The notes under the pieces are model-generated. The model was not told the origin of the DNA and made no database searches. It saw nothing but the letters and a program-made list of their open reading frames with translations. Position numbers and translations under genes: made by a program. Below, piece after piece: positions 39,532 to 46,147 of a stretch of 46,147 nucleotides of DNA; position 1 is the stretch's first letter; each line of letters starts with the position of its first letter. Origin of the DNA: Hirudo medicinalis (taxonomy: Eukaryota; Annelida; Clitellata; Hirudinida; Hirudinidae). Where the stretch lies: assembly GCA_011800805.1 (NCBI GenBank), contig MPNW01000440.1:1-46147 (forward strand), given 5' to 3'.

Positions 39532-39689
39532 GAATGCAGAGAAGAAAGTTTTAGTCACTTTCATTTGAAATGATTTTTTTTTTGTATGTGTGAATTTATT
39601 CGGAAATTCATTGTTGCATTATTTGAAGTAAGAAACCTATTTACTGTACACAGTAGTGCATTAACATCTGTACGTAATTAGACGATTAG

Positions 39690-39736
39690 CATGGTGCTCT
39701 CATGATGGAGTTCGGACAGAATCTGCCATCGTGAGA
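39690..39736 (-). mobile_element. tRNA-derived SINE-like fragment, diverged copy
   Basis: ATGGTGCTCTCATGATGGAGTTCGGACAGA then CTGCCATCGTGAGA aligns with 44394-44440 almost end to end with point differences. The B-box word is degraded here. Confidence 0.5.
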
Positions 39737-39905
39737 AACTAAAATATTAAAATATTAAATAAATATTATCAAAAATATTAAAATACTAAGATAATAAGGC
39801 CAAATTTGGAACTACAGTGCTAATTATGACTAATTACGATATGCGGTTGTGCCAGATTTCATTTCTCTTGAACCAAATACATTTACTAAATGCTTATTTC
39901 TAAGA

Positions 39906-40022
39906 TAATAATAATAATAATAATATTAATAATAATAATAATAATGATAATAATAATAATGATAATAATGATAGTAATAATAATAATGTTAACAATAATA
40001 ATAATGTTAATAATAATAATAA

Positions 40023-40096
<74 letters not shown>

Positions 40097-40116
40097 TTAA
40101 TAATAATAATAGTAAT
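39906..40116. repeat. (AAT)n microsatellite, about 210 bp
   Basis: AAT array with regular GTT interruptions (several AATGTTAATAAT words). It abuts the dispersed repeat that follows, suggesting growth from that element's A-rich end. Confidence 0.9.
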
Positions 40117-40375
40117 AGTTCATTTATATGGCGCCGTAAGCATAGCGTTAGAGGCGTATTGGTTCTCGGCTTAATCTTGAACAGATGAGTCTTCAACTTA
40201 TGCTTGAAGAGGTCAAGAGTGGGTTGAGGCCGAATGATGGGGGAAGGTCGTTCCAGACGGCAGGCGAGGCATCGGTGAAACCTCGATTGACGATGGATGA
40301 TCTGTGGACTGGTTGGTGTAGAAGAATTGCGGAGGATGGACGAAGGTGGTCAGGGATTTGGCGGCGGTTATTTTC
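40117..40375. mobile_element. Dispersed repeat with GATGAGTCTTCA core, copy 2
   Basis: Starts with TTCATTTATATGGCGCCGTAAG and AGCGTTAGAGGCGTATTGG (related to the TATAGCGC family), then TTGAACAGATGAGTCTTCAA, GGTCGTTCCAGACGGCAGG and GAGGATGGACGAAGG, homologous to 8800-9140. Non-coding. Confidence 0.7.
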
Positions 40376-41396
40376 CTTTTAAAATTAAATTTAAAAAAAT
40401 ATTTTTAAGCATTATTAAGTATATTATACTAATTTTTTAAAAATAATTAATGAGAATAAATAATACAGGGCAGTTCGTAGTTCCCGTGTTTGAAACAGCC
40501 ATAGCTTTCATTTGGTGTTTTTGGAGAAAATTTTGAACTCATAATTATTCAGCAGAGGATTTGGTCTGAAGCTCAGAGGACATGATGCCAAAAAAAAACC
40601 TAATTTAAGAATGATGAGCAACTTATTCACATTTTTACAAAACAAAATTTTTTTAAAAAATACTTTACATTCATCTTTTGTTTGGGATTACTTCAAGTCT
40701 TACGTTCAACTATTTGTAGTGAATGAGTCAAAAACCAATTAGAAAGGACTCAGAAAAATGAAAATCGAAAAAAACAAGACTCACATGACTTAACGAAGCT
40801 CCTAGAACCAGATCAAAGACAAAATCAGCCGAGACCGAGATCTGCGATCTCTCAAGATTGCAAATGCAACTTACCATCAGTTCGTCCTAAATTTTCAAGA
40901 CAAGAATAGGCAAATGATGATTTTAAAAACAAAATACAGACCTCATTTGGTCTGCTTTTCATCTCAAGAGGCAAATTAAAGATATAAACTCGGATGTAGA
41001 AAAATGATCATCGACAAAGCCTTGCGGAACGAGACCACCGGTTTAAACAAGATGGATGCAGATTAATTAAGGACGACTATGCTCTGTCGATGGGATTTTT
41101 AGACTCTCTGGAATTTTCGGTGCAAAATTTATCGGGTTTTCTTGTTTACCTGTATTTCTCAGTCATTTTCGTAGTTATAATGTTATTATTATTATTATTA
41201 TTATTAATATTATTATTATTATAATTTCTACTATTTTATTATTATAATATTAGTTATCATCATTATTAAAACTCTTTTACTATACGTGCATCAATATTCA
41301 TTAGTAACGATACAGCGGAATTATGTCTCGATCATTCTAAATAATATTTTAAAAATGTAATGCGACATATTAAGTAAATATATAAAATATTTAAAA
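40376..41396. other. No gene recognised
   Basis: AT-rich unique sequence with an ATT array at 41179-41280. Confidence 0.5.
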
Positions 41397-41597
41397 TATT
41401 TCCAACTGCATATTGAAATACTCAAAAAAAGGGTTAGGGTTAGGGTCAGCTATATCCATTTCCAACTGCATATTGAAATACTCAAAAAAAGGGTTAGGGT
41501 TAGCTATATCCATTTCCAACTGCATATTGAAATACTCAAAAAAAGGGTTAGGGTCAGCTATATCCATTTCCAACTGCATATTGAAATACTCAAAAAA
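41397..41597. repeat. Minisatellite carrying TTAGGG telomere motifs
   Basis: Four units beginning TCCAACTGCATATTGAAATA at 41401, 41461, 41515 and 41569 (spacing 60, 54, 54). The length difference is exactly one hexamer: the first unit has one more TTAGGG than the others. All spacings are multiples of three, so both strands appear open, but this is not a gene. Confidence 0.92.
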
Positions 41598-41859
41598 ATA
41601 AAAAGGCCTGCCGACGAAGGGCTCTACAACAAGTCACCAATTTTACGGACTCGAACATGCTTTTGAGCGGACGCTCTTTGCAATTTCCCCGTTATGAAAT
41701 AATAAAAGATACAAAGAGGAAAATAGTGCTGCTCTATAAAAGTAATTTGCAAAAAATTACAAGAATGCCTTTTTCCGATCTTTTGTGAACAGATGAATAG
41801 ATGCGGATAATTTTTTTTTTGGAATGGTGTCTTATTAAATCCTGCATTGAGCGAAGCCT

Positions 41860-41930
41860 CGTCCCCATCACCGTCATCATCGTCAAAAGTCATCGCCGTC
41901 GTCATCGTCGTCGTCATCAATATCGTCCTC
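41860..41930. repeat. (ATC/GTC)n microsatellite
   Basis: CATCATCGTC-type triplet array with interruptions. Confidence 0.8.
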
Positions 41931-41975
41931 ACAAGGTAAACATGCAGACGGATAACGACAAATAATATAATTTAG

Positions 41976-42195
41976 TATTCATTACATTATATTATAGTAT
42001 TCATTACATTATTCATTACATTATTCATTACATTATATTATAGCATTCACTACATTACTCATTACATTACATTATAGTATTCATTACATTATTCATTACA
42101 TTATATTATAGCATTCACTACATTACTCATTACATTACATTATAGTATTCATTACATTATTCATTACATTATATTATAGCATTCACTACATTATG
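41976..42195. repeat. 68-bp minisatellite of ATTCATTACATT words
   Basis: TAGCATTCACTACATTA recurs at 42041, 42109 and 42177: an exact 68-bp higher-order period made of TTCATTACATTA sub-units. Confidence 0.9.
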
Positions 42196-43070
42196 TCGGC
42201 ACAAATTGCATCCGAGCAACAACAGTTCAAATAATTTTAAAATAACTTTTAAATTGATCTCAAATTCGAAGCACCTTTGCAATTCATTGATTCGCCGTTC
42301 TCGAGTGACTCAAGGTCACACGAGTTGAATATTTTTTCATTCGTTTTCTGGAGGAATTGAAAAGTTAATTCAAGACTTTGTCGTCAGAAAATTACAAGAA
42401 CGCTTTTTGAAATATCGTAAAATGAAGAAGAAAATGTCACATTGGATGCGTTATGGGTTGTTACTTGCCCTTTCTTCGATTAATTTGTAAAACAAATCAT
42501 TTTGAACTTAAAAAAAAAACCATTTTTTTTTGCACCAAAACAATCAAAGACAAGCACGAGGCACAAAAACAAAAAAAATCTAATTGAAAGTTTTTAAGCA
42601 AGCAACGAAATACGAGGATTATTTTCATTAGTTGTTGTCTCCAAAAAGGGAACTCACTCAGACCTCACTGAACTCTGGAATGAAATTAAATGTCTGAACC
42701 ACTCATCAGTAACTTTTCCAAATGTACTTTTTTTTCACAAGAAACAAGCACCGACCAGCATCATACTTACAAAGCGCCATACACGAGCCACTTGACCAAA
42801 ACATCACCAAAAGGAGGTCAGGACAATCGCATGAGCTATTTACGAGCGTGTCTTGCACTACTTCCTTTAATATCAGGTAACTGCTATCGAGAATCAACGA
42901 ATAGCAGGTAAATTAATAATTGTTAAAAGGTAATTTATAGAATATCGTGGCAGATGAGCAAGAGGTTCGGATAGTTTGAACAAATCTCGTTTGTTTTATG
43001 CCCTTGGACTCAAACTTTATCTGGAATTTGTCCGCTGCTTTTCGTGACGTTGAGTCGACCTCGACTGGCT
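42196..43070. other. No confident gene
   Basis: Unique sequence. An open frame at 42690-42911 has a T-rich AG before it and a GTAACT after ATATCAG, but no recognisable domain. Confidence 0.45.
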
Positions 43071-43071
43071 T

Positions 43072-43500
<429 letters not shown>

Positions 43501-43717
43501 CTATTGCAAAACTTTTCTGCAAGTCTCACAATGCGAGGATCGATTATATTTTATTCACTCTTGAGCTTTTGGAAGATAATTTGTCGATTTGCAGTCATTT
43601 TATGCCACTTCATCTTATGTGCCATTAATATTTGGCTTCTTTTTGTCTATGACACTGTGCCACATTTTGGAGGGCGATTAATAATAATGATGATGACTAT
43701 TATGATGACGACGACAA

Positions 43718-43750
43718 ATAACCTAACCCTAACCCTAACCCTATCCCTAT
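43718..43750. repeat. Interstitial telomere-type tract (CCCTAA, imperfect)
   Basis: AACCTAACCCTAACCCTAACCCTATCCCTAT: about five hexamers, the last diverged. Confidence 0.85.
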
Positions 43751-44345
43751 CTTCAAATGTTGAAAGTTAAACACATTCACTCTGAAGCATTTCATAACTT
43801 TTTGAGCGATGATGATAATGATTCAGAAGCGAAGCAGGACAGGAAAAGAAGAAAAAAAAACAGGACCGAAAATTTAAATAAAATCTTTGCTTCTTGACTC
43901 GAGCTTTGACCATTCTGCCTCTAATTGACAGGGTTTTATCGGCTGTCAGAATTTATCCACAAAGTCTTATAATTTCCATTTTCTCTTGAAATGCTGAACA
44001 TATAAAAATGGATCCCCTCTTGACAAGATGTCAATGACTGATGATGGATATCGCTGTGTACGGAAGTATTGGAACTCAGGATAGTATTGAGTATTGTGGT
44101 ATTAATAGTATTGGATATTGGGCATTTGAATGTCGCAATGACTAGGAGGATGGTATTGTTTATACGATCACGACTTGCTCTTCTTTGCCCAATGCTTCAC
44201 GTGTATTAATATAATATAATAATATAATTTCTGTTTTGGTTCATGTTTTGTAATGGTTTGAGAAATAATTTTGCTTTGTTTTAGGACAGCGGGGAGTACC
44301 CTTCTGTTTATCCTTGAAATTTGTTTTGTTTTGAGATGTATCGTG

Positions 44346-44390
44346 TGTCATGTTGTCATGTGACATGTTGTCATGTTGTCATGTCATGCA
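44346..44390. repeat. Short CATGTTGT tandem repeat
   Basis: Several CATGTTGT/CATGTGA words in tandem, partly self-complementary, immediately before the tRNA-like SINE fragment. Confidence 0.7.
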
Positions 44391-44391
44391 T

Positions 44392-44450
44392 CGAGATGGT
44401 GCTCCCTCGACGGGATTCGAACCCACGCTGCCATCGCGAGAGGCGGTCTC
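44392..44450 (-). mobile_element. tRNA-derived SINE-like fragment with intact B box
   Basis: On the - strand: TCTCGCGATGGCAGCGTGGGTTCGAATCCCGTCGAGGGAGCACCAT. GGTTCGAATCC is a perfect pol III B box and the 3' part resembles a tRNA T arm and acceptor. No A box, D arm or matching 5' acceptor strand is present, so it is not a functional tRNA gene. A diverged copy lies at 39690-39736. Confidence 0.6.
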
Positions 44451-45224
44451 AAAGCATTGTACTTAATTTTTAATTGCTTCATCTTCTGAAGTTCAGAATA
44501 AGCGGATTATAAACAAACTACACTCTGAAGATTCGAAAGCCAACTGAATGGAATTCGGTTCAAAATGTCGGGTAAAGTTCTGAAGGACAATATTTCAAAC
44601 ACCTGTGAATGAGCAGCCCCCAGAATTAGAACTCATTTAATTTATGGCGGCAATAAATTTTCTTAGGACATTTTTTTTTTCAAAGTTCACCAAGTTTTTT
44701 TTCGAGCACTGGAAATTCACATTCAAAGTTTTTAGAATCTAAAAATAGGCACTGCAAACCTTTGGAAATTCCAAGTTTGGAAAAACAAACTTGGCGCTTT
44801 ATCCTCTTCGCTCGGTGTCCATTTCCTAATTTATTTTGTTACCAGAGTATTAATTAATAAAGTAAGTTTCAATCAGAGAAAAATAGAAATCAATCCATGG
44901 CTGCTATTTTGAAAAATTATATTATTTTGATTGTTGAAGTTATTTATTAATAAATGGACTAGAGTTTGATGTGTATTACTGTGACCTTTGGTGCGCACTG
45001 GTCGTGTTAGCAGTAATTCATTCGCAATTTGAAGTGGAATGCGAATGAATTGTCGGAAGTGTCCATTTTTCATTCGACTCTCAGTGAACGCAGTGGTTTA
45101 TTGCACCTTTTGGAATTGATGTTTCATAATGAATAAATAATAAATAAATTTTAAAATTATAAATTTTTTTTTCTGTTGGTTTTCTGTTTTTCTGTTATTT
45201 ATTTGATTAAAGTCCGTTGCATAA
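44451..45224. other. No gene recognised
   Basis: AT-rich unique sequence without coding features. Confidence 0.5.
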
Positions 45225-45268
45225 CTAACCCTAACCCTAACCCTAACCCTAACCCTAACCCTAACCCT
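45225..45268. repeat. Interstitial telomere tract, perfect (CCCTAA)n
   Basis: 44 bp of uninterrupted CTAACC repeats, just over seven hexamers. The C-rich strand reads left to right. Unique sequence and AT repeats lie on both sides, so it is interstitial in this window. Confidence 0.95.
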
Positions 45269-45299
45269 GTTGGTTACTGTTGTTCTTAGTTAATAAATA

Positions 45300-45578
45300 A
45301 AATTGCTAAAAAGAAATAATAATAAAAAATTATAAATAAATAATTATAAATAAAAAAATATAAATAAATAATTATAAATAAAAAATATAAATAAATAATT
45401 ATAAATAAAAATTATAAATAAAAAAATATAAATAAAAATTATAAATAAATAATTATAAATAAAAATTATAAATAAAAAATTATAAATAAAAATTATAAAT
45501 AAATAATTATAAATAAAAAAATATAAATAAATAATTATAAATAAAAAAAATATAAATAAATAATTATAAATAAATACA
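45300..45578. repeat. AT-rich tandem repeat of ATAATTATAAATAAA units
   Basis: About 280 bp of ATAAATAA / ATTATAAATAAAAA words of variable length. The open frame on the - strand across it (FIYNYLFI repeats) is a product of the repeat. Confidence 0.9.
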
Positions 45579-45932
45579 AAATACTCAGGAAAGCTTTTAA
45601 ATCCTTTTATGAACATTTTCAGAAAGCTGTTCGCTTGTTTTTGATATTAGTAAATGCAAATAAATTCATTTAACTGACTAACCAAAATATTTAGTCATTA
45701 ACTAAACTATAAAATAAATAATAATAATAATAAATAAAATAATAATATTAAATAAATATTATTAAGCTATTAATATAATAATAAGCTAACCAAATAGTTG
45801 TATTTGAAAGGATACTTTCGCATCGCAACATAAATAACTACATTAACCACAAATACAAACAGACATAAACCCATAAATTTCATTTCATTATTTTACTTGT
45901 CTCACTGATTGAAATTATGGCTTTTGAAGTTC

Positions 45933-45954
45933 CTTTTTTTTTTGGGGGGGGGGG
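45933..45954. repeat. Adjacent poly-T and poly-G runs
   Basis: T run followed immediately by an 11-nt G run; homopolymer lengths are error-prone in sequencing. Confidence 0.8.
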
Positions 45955-46089
45955 AGAGTGAGGAGACCCGGACTGTAATTTCTGGTCTCCAAATATATTA
46001 AATTTTAATTTGTTGCAATTTAGTTATAATGTCAATTAATTACATGTCATAATAATAATTACTATAAATTACTATTACTACAAGAATAT

Positions 46090-46095
46090 ATATTA

Positions 46096-46130
<35 letters not shown>
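46090..46130. repeat. (AT)n microsatellite at the window end
   Basis: AT dinucleotide array followed by ATT triplets to the end of the window. Confidence 0.9.
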
Positions 46131-46131
<1 letters not shown>

Positions 46132-46147
46132 GATTATTATTATTATT

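Noticed and set aside
41391..41601. Repetitive peptides open on both strands across the TTAGGG minisatellite
   Set aside because: Unit spacings are multiples of three and lack stops; not a gene.
44392..44450. Functional tRNA gene
   Set aside because: Perfect B box and T-arm-like sequence but no D arm, A box or 5' acceptor strand on the - strand.
45344..45616. 90-residue FIYNYLFI repeat peptide on the - strand
   Set aside because: Translation of an AT-rich tandem repeat.

Overview
The window is animal nuclear DNA. It is AT-rich, genes have many introns with GT/AG boundaries, exons are GC-richer islands, and ATT/ATC-type microsatellites are abundant. Remnants of LINE, SINE-like and Tc1-type elements and interstitial TTAGGG/CCCTAA tracts are present. 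The proteins read as invertebrate orthologues of CLEC16A, an erg-type KCNH channel, PRELID3/slowmo, a Ly6-type protein and a ZU5-UPA-death-domain protein. A lophotrochozoan such as an annelid or mollusc fits, but the sequence alone does not fix the species.

Layout. (1) 149-6254, + strand: the C-terminal half of a CLEC16A/ema orthologue. Ten exons could be joined with consistent phases into 659 codons plus stop; the 5' half lies upstream of the window. (2) 6255-10080: repeat-rich, with no confident gene. (3) 10081-12923, - strand: four exons of an erg-type voltage-gated K+ channel covering the N-linker and S1-S5. The PAS, pore and CNBD exons were not found. (4) 12924-19514: no confident gene. 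(5) 19515-22854, + strand: a complete six-exon PRELID3/slowmo gene (175 aa) with a Tc1-type transposase fragment in intron 3. (6) About 24130-24756: a decayed LINE 3' end split by a SINE-like insertion. (7) 25167-26053, + strand: a two-exon Ly6/quiver-like secreted protein. (8) 29064-31787, + strand: a single-exon 907-aa coiled-coil, ZU5, UPA, death-domain protein. (9) 31788-46147: no confident gene. This 14 kb holds microsatellites, two minisatellites, tRNA-derived SINE-like fragments and four separate telomere-type tracts.

The genes do not form an operon or an obvious pathway. CLEC16A acts in endosome/autophagy/mitophagy traffic, PRELID3 in mitochondrial lipid transfer, KCNH in membrane excitability, Ly6 proteins at the cell surface, and the death-domain protein probably in signalling.

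The points most worth following are: the KCNH locus without pore exons; the ATC-repeat arrays next to several CLEC16A splice sites, where read-through in frame would add acidic or poly-Ile tails; a minimal overlapping uORF on PRELID3; the intronless death-domain gene; and a minisatellite whose units differ in length by one TTAGGG hexamer.
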